Shown: positions 36,676 to 47,356 of the stretch, piece by piece
Layout of the letters: every line of letters starts with the position of its first letter
Position numbering within the stretch: the stretch's first letter is position 1
Assembly: GCA_947627255.1 (NCBI GenBank)
Contig: CANQVI010000006.1
Location: forward strand, 1-47,993
DNA: 47,993 bases
Reading direction: 5' to 3'
From: an uncultured Clostridia bacterium
GTDB lineage: Bacteria; Bacillota; Clostridia; TANB77; CAG-465
Made by a program: the position numbers and the translations under genes
The notes under the pieces: generated by a model
What the model saw: the letters and a program-made list of their open reading frames with translations, nothing else
Database searches by the model: none
What the model was told of the DNA's origin: nothing

Positions 36676-36978
36676 ATTTTCACCTTCAATTTTTATATTA
36701 ACGCCATTAACTTTCTTATATACTCTTTTTTCGTTTTTTACCATTTTGTTTTCTATCTGTTCTTTTAAGTCAAAACCTAAAATCTCAGAAAGACCTAATA
36801 AGTATATAGCTATATCTGCAAGTTCTTCTCCTAAGTCTTCTTTTTCTTTTAAATATGCATCATATGCTTCTGCGACTTCACCATATAAATAACAAAACTC
36901 CATTGGTACATTTGTTATATTAAATCCTTTATTTACTTTATTTTGATATACTCTTTTTTGCATTTCACTTAAATCCAT
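36673..36978 (-). CDS. MazG-like nucleotide pyrophosphohydrolase
   Basis: FCYLYGEVAEAYDAYLKEKEDLGEELADIAIYLLGLSEILG (ExxE...ExxD pattern). Confidence 0.82.
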   Translation of the reverse strand: MDLSEMQKRVYQNKVNKGFNITNVPMEFCYLYGEVAEAYDAYLKEKEDLGEELADIAIYLLGLSEILGFDLKEQIENKMVKNEKRVYKKVNGVNIKIEGEN

Positions 36979-36988
36979 ACTAACACCC

Positions 36989-37948
36989 CTATATAAACTT
37001 ATCCATCATATTTAATCTATTTCCAGCCATAAATGCTTTTATATCCATTCTTTTAGAATTTTCAGGTTGTATTTTTTTAATAATAACATACCCATCTTTA
37101 CATCTTATATATAATGAGTCCTTTGCCATTAATAATATATCACCTGGCATAACTGTTTTATCTATTTTTTCATCTACAACATAGCCTACATCAAAAACTT
37201 TATATTTCTTACCATTTTCCATCTCCATATATGTTCCAGGAAATGGTGAAAGCCCTCTTACAAAATTAAATATTTCTCTAGCATTTTTATTAAAATCTAT
37301 TTTAGTCATTTCTCTATCAATCATAGGAGCAATAGTTCCTTCTTCTGGTTGTGGAATTCTAACAATACTTCCATCTACAACTTTATCTATAGTCTTTACT
37401 AAAAGATTTGCACCTATTACCATTAGTTTATCATGAACATCTTCTAAATTATATTCCTCTTTAATTTCAAGTTCTTCTTTAAGTAGCATATCTCCTGTAT
37501 CCATTCCTACATCCATAAACATAGTAGTAATACCTGTTTTTTCTTCGCCATTTATTATTGCCCATTGCATAGGAGCTGCCCCTCTATATTTTGGAAGTAA
37601 AGAGCCATGTACATTTATACACCCATATTTAGGAATTTCTAATACTTCTTTTGGAAGAATTTTACCATAAGCTACAACTGCTATAATATCTGGTTTTAAT
37701 TCTTTTAATGTATTTATTACTTCTTCATTATTTCTTAATTTTTTAGGTTGATACACTTCTATATTTTTTTCTAATGCATATTCTTTTACAGCAGATGCTT
37801 TTAGTTTCATCCCCCTTCCAGACGGCTTATCTGGATTTGTAAAGCAGCCTACAATATTAAAACCAGCTTCATACAATTTTACTAGTGATTCTCTTGCAAA
37901 TTCAGGAGTCCCCATAAAAACTATTCGTATATCTTTTCTCACAAACAT
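36989..37948 (-). CDS. fmt: Methionyl-tRNA formyltransferase
   Basis: IVFMGTPEFARESLVKL, GCFTNPDKPSGRGMKL, NVHGSLLPKYRGAAPMQWAII, FVRGLSPFPGTY. Confidence 0.97.
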   Translation of the reverse strand: MFVRKDIRIVFMGTPEFARESLVKLYEAGFNIVGCFTNPDKPSGRGMKLKASAVKEYALEKNIEVYQPKKLRNNEEVINTLKELKPDIIAVVAYGKILPKEVLEIPKYGCINVHGSLLPKYRGAAPMQWAIINGEEKTGITTMFMDVGMDTGDMLLKEELEIKEEYNLEDVHDKLMVIGANLLVKTIDKVVDGSIVRIPQPEEGTIAPMIDREMTKIDFNKNAREIFNFVRGLSPFPGTYMEMENGKKYKVFDVGYVVDEKIDKTVMPGDILLMAKDSLYIRCKDGYVIIKKIQPENSKRMDIKAFMAGNRLNMMDKFI

Positions 37949-37966
37949 CTTCCTTTCTTGAAAGAA

Positions 37967-37994
37967 AAGATTAAGATATAAATACCTTAATCTT
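37967..37994 (-). terminator. Hairpin between the 38-kb orphan gene and fmt
   Basis: aagattaag ... cttaatctt inverted repeat. Confidence 0.45.
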
Positions 37995-38916
37995 ATATTT
38001 CTACATTTACTTTATTAAATTTTAATTTATCGTCTTCTATATTAAAGAATATTTCTACCTTTCCAATAGTTTTGTTAGAACGTTGTGTTTCATCTAAATT
38101 ATATAAAACATATTGATAAGCAACAAATTCTAAAATTCCATCATTATTTACATCTGCAAATTTAAATTCAGAAAATTTATCTCTTAAATATGTTTCTCTA
38201 TATCTTGAAATATCTACTCCAAGTTCAGAAAAGTCTAATTTTTTTTCTTCATTTACAGCTCCAATATATTCTTTTGAATAATTGTCTAGTGTAATATTTA
38301 TGACGTTAGGATTTTCTTCATCTTTTTTGGTATATATAGTATAACCTAGAAATTCTTTTTCTGTAGTATTTTTAACTATATCTATTATCTTTTCATCTAT
38401 ATTTTGCATATCTTTTTGTGATATTTTACAGCAACATACATTACCACTATAATCCGATATTAAGAAATATCTATTTTTTTCATCTTCTACTATACTAAGA
38501 TTTACATTTGCATCAAAATCTTTGTTAGTATTATATGTATATACTTCTTGATTTTTGCCATCAAGAATTACAAAATCTAATGACTTATATAACTCTACTA
38601 TAGAATTTAAAGCATTATCATTACTTCTTACTTCTTCTGCACATATAAATATATAGTCTAACTTTTTATCTTCATTTACATCTCTTTTATATACTTTTAT
38701 TATACTTTTTCCTTGTAAATCTACATTCTTCATTATTTCTTTTGAGTAGATTTTCTTTAAACCAGATTCAGAATTTTCAAATTCATAAAATAAAAATACA
38801 CTAACTCCTATTATTGCAAATAATATAATTAAAACAAAAGCTCTTCTAAGCCTTCTAAATGAAAATGTAAACCCTAAACTTTTAATATATTCAGAAATCT
38901 TTTTCATTTTTCCCAC
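37993..38916 (-). CDS. Single-pass membrane protein of unknown function with FG-GAP/EF-hand-like DVNxD motifs
   Basis: TM near N-terminus (FVLIILFAIIGVSVFLFYEF); RDVNEDKKLDYIFI and ADVNNDGILEFVAY motifs. Confidence 0.7.
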   Translation of the reverse strand: MGKMKKISEYIKSLGFTFSFRRLRRAFVLIILFAIIGVSVFLFYEFENSESGLKKIYSKEIMKNVDLQGKSIIKVYKRDVNEDKKLDYIFICAEEVRSNDNALNSIVELYKSLDFVILDGKNQEVYTYNTNKDFDANVNLSIVEDEKNRYFLISDYSGNVCCCKISQKDMQNIDEKIIDIVKNTTEKEFLGYTIYTKKDEENPNVINITLDNYSKEYIGAVNEEKKLDFSELGVDISRYRETYLRDKFSEFKFADVNNDGILEFVAYQYVLYNLDETQRSNKTIGKVEIFFNIEDDKLKFNKVNVEI

Positions 38917-38930
38917 CTTTATGTTTGGTA

Positions 38931-39419
38931 TTAATTTTGTTCATCAAATCTATCTAAAAATACTATTCCATCTAAGTGATCAATTTCATGCTGTAATACA
39001 ACTGCTTCAATTTCTTTTGCATTTATTTTCTTCTTTTTTCCATTTATGTCTAAGTATTCAACTGTAACTTTTTCATGTCTTTTTACATTTTTATACACAT
39101 CAGGAAAAGATAGACATCCTTCCTCAACTTCTATCATAGTTTTAGATCTAGAAGTTATTTTAGGATTAATTAATATATGTCCTTCTTTTTGAGCATCTTC
39201 TTCTATATATTTTATATCATAAACAATCATTCTTTTTAGCATACCAACTTGACATGCAGCAAGACCTATACCATCATTTTTATACATAGTATCTAACATA
39301 TCTTGCCCTAATTGTTTAATTTTATCGTCTATAACTTCTACTTCTTTCGATTTTTTTCCTAAAATTTCATCTCCGTCTTTTCTTATTTCTCTAATAGCCA
39401 TTAAATGCTTTCCCTCCAT
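38931..39419 (-). CDS. def: Peptide deformylase
   Basis: GIGLAACQVG, EGCLSFP, LQHEIDHLDGIVF motifs. Confidence 0.95.
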   Translation of the reverse strand: MEGKHLMAIREIRKDGDEILGKKSKEVEVIDDKIKQLGQDMLDTMYKNDGIGLAACQVGMLKRMIVYDIKYIEEDAQKEGHILINPKITSRSKTMIEVEEGCLSFPDVYKNVKRHEKVTVEYLDINGKKKKINAKEIEAVVLQHEIDHLDGIVFLDRFDEQN

Positions 39420-41905
39420 TATAATTCAATATCTATCTTTGACTTTTTATCCTCGTCTTCTATATCTGATGCACTATTTTGTATAATACCTTCATTATCC
39501 TCTTCATCACTATCTTCTTGAGCAGAAGCACCATTTCCCATTTTTAATTCTTGCCATTCTTCCTTAGATATTAAAACTTGTCTAGGTTTACTTCCATCAT
39601 ATCCAGAAATTAAACCTCTTGCTTCCATTTGGTCAACTATTCTTCCAGCTCTTGAATATCCTATTTTAAATTTTCTTTGAAGCATTGAAGCAGATGCCTG
39701 TCCCATATCCATAACTAAATCTATTGCATCATTTAAAAGCTCGTCTGCGTCATCCTGTTCTTCTTCTTGCTTAGCATTTTTTCCATTTGCTTTTTCAATG
39801 CTCTCTATTATTTCATTATTATATTTTACATTTGTATTAGCTTTAATTTCTTCAACTATATTTTCTATTTCTGATTCAGATATAAATGTTCCTTGCATTC
39901 TTAGAGGTTTTGTTTCTCCAACTGGGAAGTATAACATATCACCTTTACCAAGAAGTTTTTCTGCACCAGCCATATCTAATATTGTTCTTGAATCTACTTG
40001 AGAAGAAACAGTAAATGCTATACGTGATGGTATGTTTGCCTTGATTATACCTGTAATAACATCAACTGATGGTCTTTGTGTAGCAATAATTAAATGCATA
40101 CCAGCAGCTCTAGCCATTTGTGCAAGTCTACATATTGCATCTTCTACATCATTTGGTGCTACCATCATTAAATCTGCAAGCTCATCTATTATTATTACTA
40201 TTTGAGGTAATTTTGCTCCATCTTCTTCTTTTTCCATTACAGCATTATATCCCTTTAAGTCTTTAACACCTTTTGAAGCAAATAAATTATATCTATTTAC
40301 CATTTCTTGTACAGCCCAATTTAAAGCTCCAGCAGCTTTTTTAGGATCAGTTACAACTGGTATTAAAAGATGTGGTATTCCATTATATCCTGAAAGTTCA
40401 ACCATTTTAGGATCTACAAGTATCATTTTTACTTCACTTGGTTTAGATTTATATAATATTGAAACTATAATAGAATTTATGCATACACTCTTACCTGAAC
40501 CTGTTGCACCAGCAATAAGCATATGTGGCATTTTAGCTATATCTCCAACACATACCTCACCAGCTGCATTTTTTCCAAGTGCAAATGCAAGTTTAGATTT
40601 ATGATTTTTAAATGTATCTGATTCTATTACTTCTCTTAGCATTACAGATTCTGTAACTTCATTTGGTACTTCAATTCCAACTGCTGCTTTACCTGGAATA
40701 GGAGCTTCTATTCTTATTGATTTAGCAGCTAAATTTAAAGCAATATCGTCAGACAAATTAACTATTTTACTTACTTTAACACCAGTGCTTGGTGTAAGTT
40801 CATATCTAGTTACAGTTGGTCCTTTTGTAATATTTGTTACTTTAGCATCAACTCCAAAACTAGCAAGTGTTTTTTGTAATCTTACAGCAACAGATTTTAT
40901 AGCTTTAGCATCAAAAACTTTTCCCTCTGTTGGCTCTGCTAGCAGTTCAATAGATGGAAAAATATAATTATCTTCTTCAACATGTGCTGTATGGTCAAGT
41001 GTAAGAACTTCTTTTACACTTTTATCTTCTTTTTCCTCTTTTTGTAATTTAAAAAATTCATCTCTTTTTTGTTTTCCTTTAATTTCAGCTTCACTTGGTT
41101 TTCCTCCAAGTTTGTTAAAATCAAACTCAACTTGCTCTGTTTTATCTATATTTAGATTTTCATCTACATTATTGCTTCCTGGCTCTTTTAATTTATTTTG
41201 TCTTTCTTGTTCTTTTTCTAGTTTAGCTTTTTCTCTACGAGATAGCTTTACTACCTTGTTTCCGTAACTATCTGTATATTCATAACGTTTTACTTCATCA
41301 TCTCTAAATAATGTATTTATTATTTTATTTATATGGTCTGCGGCATAACTTACAGAATATGATACAGCACCGAAGAACTGTTTAAATGATATATTGCATA
41401 ATACTAAAATAGCAATAAATGTTACAACAGGAAATATTATTCTTGCAGTAACAATTCCTATTAATCCAGCAACAGCACCACCTACAAGTGTTCCCACAGC
41501 ACCGCCATAATTTTGAGATAGTATTCCTAAATTTACACTATCTGCAATAGTTTTGATAGGGTTAGAATATATAGTTACATTACTTTGTGTAAATACTGTA
41601 AGTGTAGCTGCAATAAGAGCAATAGCAAGTAATCCTTTTCTTATCTCAGATAACGGCTTTACTTTCTTTTCAGACATAATACAGTAAGTTCCAACTATCA
41701 TTAAAAGTATAGGAAAAGAATACGCAGATTTTCCTAGCAGTCCTAAAAAGAATACCTTGCATATCTGTGCAAAACTTCCTATATTTTTAAAACCAATAAA
41801 TACTACTAAAATTAGACCAAGAACAATAAGAACTCCACCTAACATATCATTTGTTATAGTCTTTTGCTCTTTTTTACTTGGTCTTCCTCTTTTTCCTCTT
41901 CCCAT
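39419..41905 (-). CDS. ftsK: FtsK/SpoIIIE DNA translocase
   Basis: N-terminal TMs; MLIAGATGSGKSVCINSIIVSIL Walker A; IVIIIDELADLMM Walker B; C-terminal gamma winged helix. Confidence 0.96.
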   Translation of the reverse strand: MGRGKRGRPSKKEQKTITNDMLGGVLIVLGLILVVFIGFKNIGSFAQICKVFFLGLLGKSAYSFPILLMIVGTYCIMSEKKVKPLSEIRKGLLAIALIAATLTVFTQSNVTIYSNPIKTIADSVNLGILSQNYGGAVGTLVGGAVAGLIGIVTARIIFPVVTFIAILVLCNISFKQFFGAVSYSVSYAADHINKIINTLFRDDEVKRYEYTDSYGNKVVKLSRREKAKLEKEQERQNKLKEPGSNNVDENLNIDKTEQVEFDFNKLGGKPSEAEIKGKQKRDEFFKLQKEEKEDKSVKEVLTLDHTAHVEEDNYIFPSIELLAEPTEGKVFDAKAIKSVAVRLQKTLASFGVDAKVTNITKGPTVTRYELTPSTGVKVSKIVNLSDDIALNLAAKSIRIEAPIPGKAAVGIEVPNEVTESVMLREVIESDTFKNHKSKLAFALGKNAAGEVCVGDIAKMPHMLIAGATGSGKSVCINSIIVSILYKSKPSEVKMILVDPKMVELSGYNGIPHLLIPVVTDPKKAAGALNWAVQEMVNRYNLFASKGVKDLKGYNAVMEKEEDGAKLPQIVIIIDELADLMMVAPNDVEDAICRLAQMARAAGMHLIIATQRPSVDVITGIIKANIPSRIAFTVSSQVDSRTILDMAGAEKLLGKGDMLYFPVGETKPLRMQGTFISESEIENIVEEIKANTNVKYNNEIIESIEKANGKNAKQEEEQDDADELLNDAIDLVMDMGQASASMLQRKFKIGYSRAGRIVDQMEARGLISGYDGSKPRQVLISKEEWQELKMGNGASAQEDSDEEDNEGIIQNSASDIEDEDKKSKIDIEL

Positions 41906-41935
41906 CTAATCACAACCTCTACTTAAATAAAATAT

Positions 41936-42388
41936 TTATTTTAATTCTCTTCTATTATTATGAACTAAGTCCATAGTTTCTCTTAAAACGTTTTCTACTT
42001 TTTCTAATATGCCATCAGCATATTCTCTAGTACCTTCTGATATTTCTTTTGAAACTTTATTAGCATTTTCTATTATTTCTTCTTTTTGAGCTAATGCTTG
42101 TTTTGTTATTTCATGTTCATCTATTAAATTAATTATTTTGCTCTCTGTTTCTTTTAACGCTTTTTGTGCTTCAAATTCAGCATCAGATATAATTCTTTGT
42201 CTTTCTTCTTTAACCCATTTTGCTTGTTTTAATTCATCTGGTAATTTAAGTCTTATATCTTCTATTATTTCTCTTAATTCCTCTGCATCTACCATAACCT
42301 TAGTTGAAAATGGTACTTTATTTCCTGATTCTATTACTTCTTCTAAATTCTCTAACAATGTGAATACTTCCATTTTTTCTACCTCCAT
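41936..42388 (-). CDS. Coiled-coil protein of unknown function
   Basis: Intact ORF, heptad-like charged composition, adjacent to rsmD. Confidence 0.65.
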   Translation of the reverse strand: MEVEKMEVFTLLENLEEVIESGNKVPFSTKVMVDAEELREIIEDIRLKLPDELKQAKWVKEERQRIISDAEFEAQKALKETESKIINLIDEHEITKQALAQKEEIIENANKVSKEISEGTREYADGILEKVENVLRETMDLVHNNRRELK

Positions 42389-42966
42389 TTATACATTTTT
42401 AAAACTACATTTCCATAATTACGTTCATCAATACATTGCAGATTTTTAAAACTATCTAGAATATCTAATTTATTATTCTTTTCTAGTTTCAAAAGAAAGT
42501 TTTTATCTGTTTCATATATAATTATTCCATCCTCTTTTAAAAAATGTTCTTTAGATTCAGATATAATTTGTAGTGTATCTATTCCTAAATTACTATCATA
42601 AGGTGGATCTAAAAATATAACATCAAATAACATATTTTCATTTAATATTTGAGTTAAACATTTTGCATAATCTTTCTTAGTTATTTTAACACATTCAAGA
42701 CTATTAGTCAACTTAGCATTAGACAATATTGTTGAAATACTAAGGTTTTCTTTGTCGTTAATCCATGCAAATTTTGCTCCTCTACTTATAGCTTCAAATG
42801 CAAGATTTCCTGTTCCTCCAAATAAATCTAATACATCTGCATTTTTTATATATCCATTTATTATTGAAAAAAGTGCTTCTTTTACTCTATCTAATGTTGG
42901 CCTAGTTTTTTCTGTTTTAGGACTTATTAATCTTTTGGCCTTAGCATTTCCTGCTATTATTCTCAC
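42379..42966 (-). CDS. rsmD: 16S rRNA (guanine(966)-N2)-methyltransferase
   Basis: MRIIAGNAKAKRL...TRPTLDRVKEALFSI, DLFGGTGNLAFEAISRGA, FLDPPY. Confidence 0.95.
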   Translation of the reverse strand: MRIIAGNAKAKRLISPKTEKTRPTLDRVKEALFSIINGYIKNADVLDLFGGTGNLAFEAISRGAKFAWINDKENLSISTILSNAKLTNSLECVKITKKDYAKCLTQILNENMLFDVIFLDPPYDSNLGIDTLQIISESKEHFLKEDGIIIYETDKNFLLKLEKNNKLDILDSFKNLQCIDERNYGNVVLKMYKWR

Positions 42967-42967
42967 T

Positions 42968-43456
42968 TTATTCCTCCACTTCTAAAAACATATATGTTTT
43001 ATTATACTCTTTCATTATTTTTTCTATATTTTTAGGAGAAAAAGCAATACTTGCTGTATTATCATTAGGATGAAATGAAACATTGTCATAACCCATAATT
43101 TCCTTATCTATAACAAATGTAACATCTGTATTTGGTGCTCCAATAACATTTAAAATAGATACAGAACCAGGCTTTATATGAAGTTTTTCCCATAATTCTT
43201 CTTCATTTCCAAATGATAATCTATGTGAATTGATTTCATCTGATATTTTCTTTAAATCAGCTCTTTTAAATACTGGTAAAGAAACAAGATAAAATCTATT
43301 ACTCTTTTTATCTTTTAAGAATAAATTTTTACAAATTTCTCCTTTAAAATCTATATCTTTTACTTTTTCTTCATCTGCTCTTGAAAAAATTGCAATATGT
43401 CTTACTAATGTATAATCTATACCTAGCTTATTAAATACATTTATTACTTCTTCCAA
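42968..43456 (-). CDS. YbaK/ProX-family prolyl-tRNA deacylase-like protein
   Basis: KNLFLKDKKSNRFYLVSLP, LSFGNEEELWEKLHIKPGSVSILNVI, VSFHPNDNTASIAF. Confidence 0.87.
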   Translation of the reverse strand: MEEVINVFNKLGIDYTLVRHIAIFSRADEEKVKDIDFKGEICKNLFLKDKKSNRFYLVSLPVFKRADLKKISDEINSHRLSFGNEEELWEKLHIKPGSVSILNVIGAPNTDVTFVIDKEIMGYDNVSFHPNDNTASIAFSPKNIEKIMKEYNKTYMFLEVEE

Positions 43457-43522
43457 TTTAATATCTCCTTTTTCATATATATATGATACTACAAAATAGC
43501 CTATTTTTCAACTTTGAGAAGA

Positions 43523-43561
43523 ATAAAAAATAAGAAATAAAAAATTATTTCTTATTTTTTT
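43523..43561 (-). terminator. Hairpin terminator after pdp/deoA
   Basis: aaaaaataagaaataa aaaa ttatttcttatttttt. Confidence 0.65.
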
Positions 43562-43565
43562 AATA

Positions 43566-44957
43566 TTATAAATTACTTTCATCAATAATATCTAGTACAT
43601 GAGGCTTTGTTCTTAGTGCATTTACAACGTCTGGTTCAATATTATCAATATAAATTGCATTTTCTATATATTCAAAAGCATTTTCAAATTTTTCTTTATC
43701 ATTGTATAATACCGTTAATATAGTATCTCCCTCTTTAACTTTATCTCCTACTTTTTTAGCAAATTCAAATCCAACTGAATAATCTATACTATCTTCTTTT
43801 CTATTTCTTCCACCACCAAGTGCTACTAGTGCTTCTCCTATTTTTTTGCTATCTATTGATACTATATATCCGTCTGATTGTGCATGTATTTCTTTTAAAT
43901 AACGAACTTTATCATTTAAAACAGGCATATCTAAATTCATTCCTATCCAATCCATATATACATTGTATATATGACCTCCTTGTGCCTTAATAAGTTCAAT
44001 AAATTTATCGTATGCTGCACGTGATACTATAGCTTTTGTTATATTTTTTCTGTTTTCTTCCATATCTTCGCATACTCCAGACATTCTTATCATCTGAGCT
44101 GCTATTTCATATACTATTTCTTTTAAATCTCTGATTTCTTCGCTTTCAAGTGTAGTTTCATCTGAAAGTAAAAATGAAATTACTTCTTTAATTTCTAGTG
44201 CATTTCCAACATTTCTTCCAAGTGGTTCACTCATTGAAGTTATTACTGCCTTAGTTTCTACACCAGCAAGTTTACCAATTTTTACCATTGTCTTAGAAAG
44301 TTTTCTAGCATCTTCTAGTGTCTTCATAAAAGCACCAGTTCCAACTGTAACATCTAGCAGAATTTTATCTACTCCTGAAGCTAATTTTTTAGACATTATA
44401 GAAGAAGCTATAAGGTCAATAGACTCAACTGTAGCAGTAGTATCTCTTAATGCATATATCTTTTTATCCGCAATAGCTATCTCAGGGCTTTGAGATATTA
44501 AGCATACACCTATATCTTGTACTTGTCTTATTGCGTCATTAATTGGGATATTTACATTATATCCAACAATTGATTCTAGTTTATCTGCTGTACCTCCTGT
44601 AAATCCTAGTCCTCTTCCACTCATTTTACATATTCCTACTCCTAAAGCTGCAACTATTGGAAGTACAATAAGTGTAATTTTATCTCCAACTCCTCCTGTT
44701 GAATGTTTATCTACTATATACTTACCTGGTATTTTTATACTAGATAAATCTAAAGTCTTAGCAGAATTTGCCATAGCAAAAGTTAGATTTTTAAGTTCTT
44801 CATCACTCATACCATTTAAAAATATCGCCATAAGTAATGCAGACATTTGATAGTCTGGTATCTCACCCTTACTATATCCGTTTACAAAAAATTCTATTTC
44901 TTCTTTGGACAATTCATATTTATCTCTTTTTTTCTCTATTATCTCATACATTCTCAT
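43566..44957 (-). CDS. pdp: Pyrimidine-nucleoside (thymidine) phosphorylase
   Basis: VDKHSTGGVGDKITLIVLP, KMSGRGLGFTGGTADKLES, YALRDTTATVESI. Confidence 0.96.
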   Translation of the reverse strand: MRMYEIIEKKRDKYELSKEEIEFFVNGYSKGEIPDYQMSALLMAIFLNGMSDEELKNLTFAMANSAKTLDLSSIKIPGKYIVDKHSTGGVGDKITLIVLPIVAALGVGICKMSGRGLGFTGGTADKLESIVGYNVNIPINDAIRQVQDIGVCLISQSPEIAIADKKIYALRDTTATVESIDLIASSIMSKKLASGVDKILLDVTVGTGAFMKTLEDARKLSKTMVKIGKLAGVETKAVITSMSEPLGRNVGNALEIKEVISFLLSDETTLESEEIRDLKEIVYEIAAQMIRMSGVCEDMEENRKNITKAIVSRAAYDKFIELIKAQGGHIYNVYMDWIGMNLDMPVLNDKVRYLKEIHAQSDGYIVSIDSKKIGEALVALGGGRNRKEDSIDYSVGFEFAKKVGDKVKEGDTILTVLYNDKEKFENAFEYIENAIYIDNIEPDVVNALRTKPHVLDIIDESNL

Positions 44958-44978
44958 ATTTGTTTCTACCTCACTTTA

Positions 44979-45344
44979 TTATATTCTTAATTCCTCTGTC
45001 CACTGTTTCTCTTTATCACTAATTCCTATGTATATAAGTTTACCATGTTCAATTTTAAATTTGGATAAATCTGTTTCTATTATATCTGGTATTATTGCCT
45101 TAATTTTTGCTCCGTATGCATTTAAATCATCTGAGTTAAATTCACTATTATTTTGTGCCATATCTTTTTTATAATTTTCCACTTGCAAATAATATTGATA
45201 CACATTTAATTTAAACGCTTCTTCTTCTGAGGCATCTATACTAGTGTTATTATACACTCTGCAAACAAAAAATAATATTAAGCATACAACAGCTATAACA
45301 ATTACAAGCATTATAATACTTGCTCCTCTTTTATTATTTAACAT
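44979..45344 (-). CDS. Small membrane-anchored (possibly prepilin-like) protein of unknown function
   Basis: MLNNKRGASIIMLVIVIAVVCLILFFVC N-terminal hydrophobic stretch after a short basic segment. Confidence 0.6.
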   Translation of the reverse strand: MLNNKRGASIIMLVIVIAVVCLILFFVCRVYNNTSIDASEEEAFKLNVYQYYLQVENYKKDMAQNNSEFNSDDLNAYGAKIKAIIPDIIETDLSKFKIEHGKLIYIGISDKEKQWTEELRI

Positions 45345-45482
45345 TCTATCACACCCCTTATATACTCTTATATTTTGATAATATACTAAAACAACACATT
45401 TTTCAACAAATGTAATAAAAATTTAAAGATAAAATACTCATAAATATTATAACTCATTAATATTATAAATTGAGGTGATTTT

Positions 45483-47324
45483 ATGTGTGGATTTTGTGGC
45501 TATATGCAAAATGATGACATAACAGAAAAGGATACAATTTTAGCTATGAAGGAAAGTATTATACAAAGGGGAAATTCAGACAATAATATATACATTAATA
45601 ACAATGTAGCATTAGGTCACGTGCGACTTAGTATAATTGATATTAAAAATGGTACTCAGCCCATGAAAAAAACTATCAACAACAATAGTTATACTATAGT
45701 GTATAATGGTGAATTATATAATACTAATCTTTTACGAAATATACTTATTACACGTGGATATGATTTTACTACTGAATGTGATACTGAGGTGCTACTTCTT
45801 CTCTATGTAGAATTTAAGGAAAAAATGCTAAGATTTATAAACGGAATATTTGCATTTGCAATATATGATGAAAATGAAAATAGCATATTTGTAGCCAAAG
45901 ATAGACTAGGCATTAAGCCACTATTTTATACTGTTTCAAATGATAAATTTATTTTTTCTTCTGAAATAAAAGGAATTCTTGCTAGTAAGTTTATTTCGCC
46001 TACTATGGGAAAAGAAGAACTACTAGAGTTATTCTCTCTAGGACCTGCTCATAGTCCCGGTAAAACATATTTTAAAAATATATTTGAACTAAAAGCTGGT
46101 CATTATGCATTATATAAAAATAACACATTAACTATTAATAAATATTGGGACCTTGAAGAAAAAAAGATGTTTGATGATGATAGTGAAATAATAGATAATG
46201 TTAAATTTCTTGTTAGTGATTCTACAAAAAAGCAATTAGTTTCTGATGTAGGAATGTCCTCTATGTTATCTGGTGGCTTAGATTCTAGCATTGTAACTAA
46301 AATTGCTAGTGATAATATAAAAGAGCTTAATACCTATTCAATAAACTATGAAAATAATGATAAAGACTTCGTAGCAAATAGCTACCAATTAACAAAAGAT
46401 AGTGACTTTGTAAAAATAATGGTAAAATACTTAGATACTAATCATAAGACAATTATAGTTGATGATAACTCGCTATTTAATAGCCTATATGAATCTGTAA
46501 TAGCAAGAGATATGCCTGGCATGGCAGATATTGATAGTTCTATGTATGTATTTTGCAAGGAGATAGCAAAAAATGATGAAAAAGTAATTTTATCTGGTGA
46601 GTGTTCAGATGAAATATTTGGTGGTTACCCTTGGTTTTACAAAGAACATCTAAAAAAAGCAAAAGGATTTCCGTGGGCATTATCTGAAAATTTAAGACAA
46701 AATTTATTAAAAGAAAATTTATTAAATAAAGATGATATATTAAATTACATATTATCTAGTAAAAATCATACACTAAAAGATATTCGACATATCTCATTAG
46801 ATTCATTTGAAAATGAGTTTAAAGAAATTAATTATTTAACTATTAAGTATTTTATGAACACACTAATTGAAAGAACTGATAGAATGTCTATGAGAAATTC
46901 TTTAGAAGTTCGTGTACCATATGCAGATCATAGAATATTTGAATATGTATATAATGTTGATGCAAAATTAAAACTAGGACTAAGAAATAGCAATGAAGTT
47001 GTTGAAAAATATATATTAAAACAAGCTTTTAAAAATGATATACCAACCGATATAACAAATAGGAAAAAATCTCCTTTTCCTAAAACATATAGTAAAACAT
47101 ATCTTTTACTTCTAGAGGAAAAATTAAATAATATATTAAATAATCCAAGTTCAAGATTAAATGAAATTATAAATGTAGACTATGTTAAAAATTTAATAGA
47201 AACACATGGAAATGAGCTAAAAGAAAATTTATTTGGTCAATTAATGACATATCCACAAACTCTTGCATTTCTTATACAAATAGATTATTGGTTAACAACT
47301 TATAACGTAAAAATAATAATATAA
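45483..47324 (+). CDS. asnB: Asparagine synthetase (glutamine-hydrolysing)
   Basis: MCGFCGYMQ (Cys nucleophile), VYNGELYNT, LSGGLDSSIV, LSGECSDEIFGGYPWFY; GAGGTGA RBS. Confidence 0.97.
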   Translation: MCGFCGYMQNDDITEKDTILAMKESIIQRGNSDNNIYINNNVALGHVRLSIIDIKNGTQPMKKTINNNSYTIVYNGELYNTNLLRNILITRGYDFTTECDTEVLLLLYVEFKEKMLRFINGIFAFAIYDENENSIFVAKDRLGIKPLFYTVSNDKFIFSSEIKGILASKFISPTMGKEELLELFSLGPAHSPGKTYFKNIFELKAGHYALYKNNTLTINKYWDLEEKKMFDDDSEIIDNVKFLVSDSTKKQLVSDVGMSSMLSGGLDSSIVTKIASDNIKELNTYSINYENNDKDFVANSYQLTKDSDFVKIMVKYLDTNHKTIIVDDNSLFNSLYESVIARDMPGMADIDSSMYVFCKEIAKNDEKVILSGECSDEIFGGYPWFYKEHLKKAKGFPWALSENLRQNLLKENLLNKDDILNYILSSKNHTLKDIRHISLDSFENEFKEINYLTIKYFMNTLIERTDRMSMRNSLEVRVPYADHRIFEYVYNVDAKLKLGLRNSNEVVEKYILKQAFKNDIPTDITNRKKSPFPKTYSKTYLLLLEEKLNNILNNPSSRLNEIINVDYVKNLIETHGNELKENLFGQLMTYPQTLAFLIQIDYWLTTYNVKIII

Positions 47325-47352
47325 AAACCTTACAATTAATCTTGTAAGGTTT
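47325..47352. terminator. Bidirectional terminator between convergent genes
   Basis: aaaccttacaa ttaatc ttgtaaggttt. Confidence 0.75.
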
Positions 47353-47356
47353 ATTT

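Noticed and set aside
45443-45468. Direct repeat AATATTATAA (45443-45452 and 45459-45468) upstream of asnB as a possible operator
   Set aside because: Pure A/T decamers of this kind are expected by chance in such AT-rich intergenic DNA and overlap likely -10 elements.
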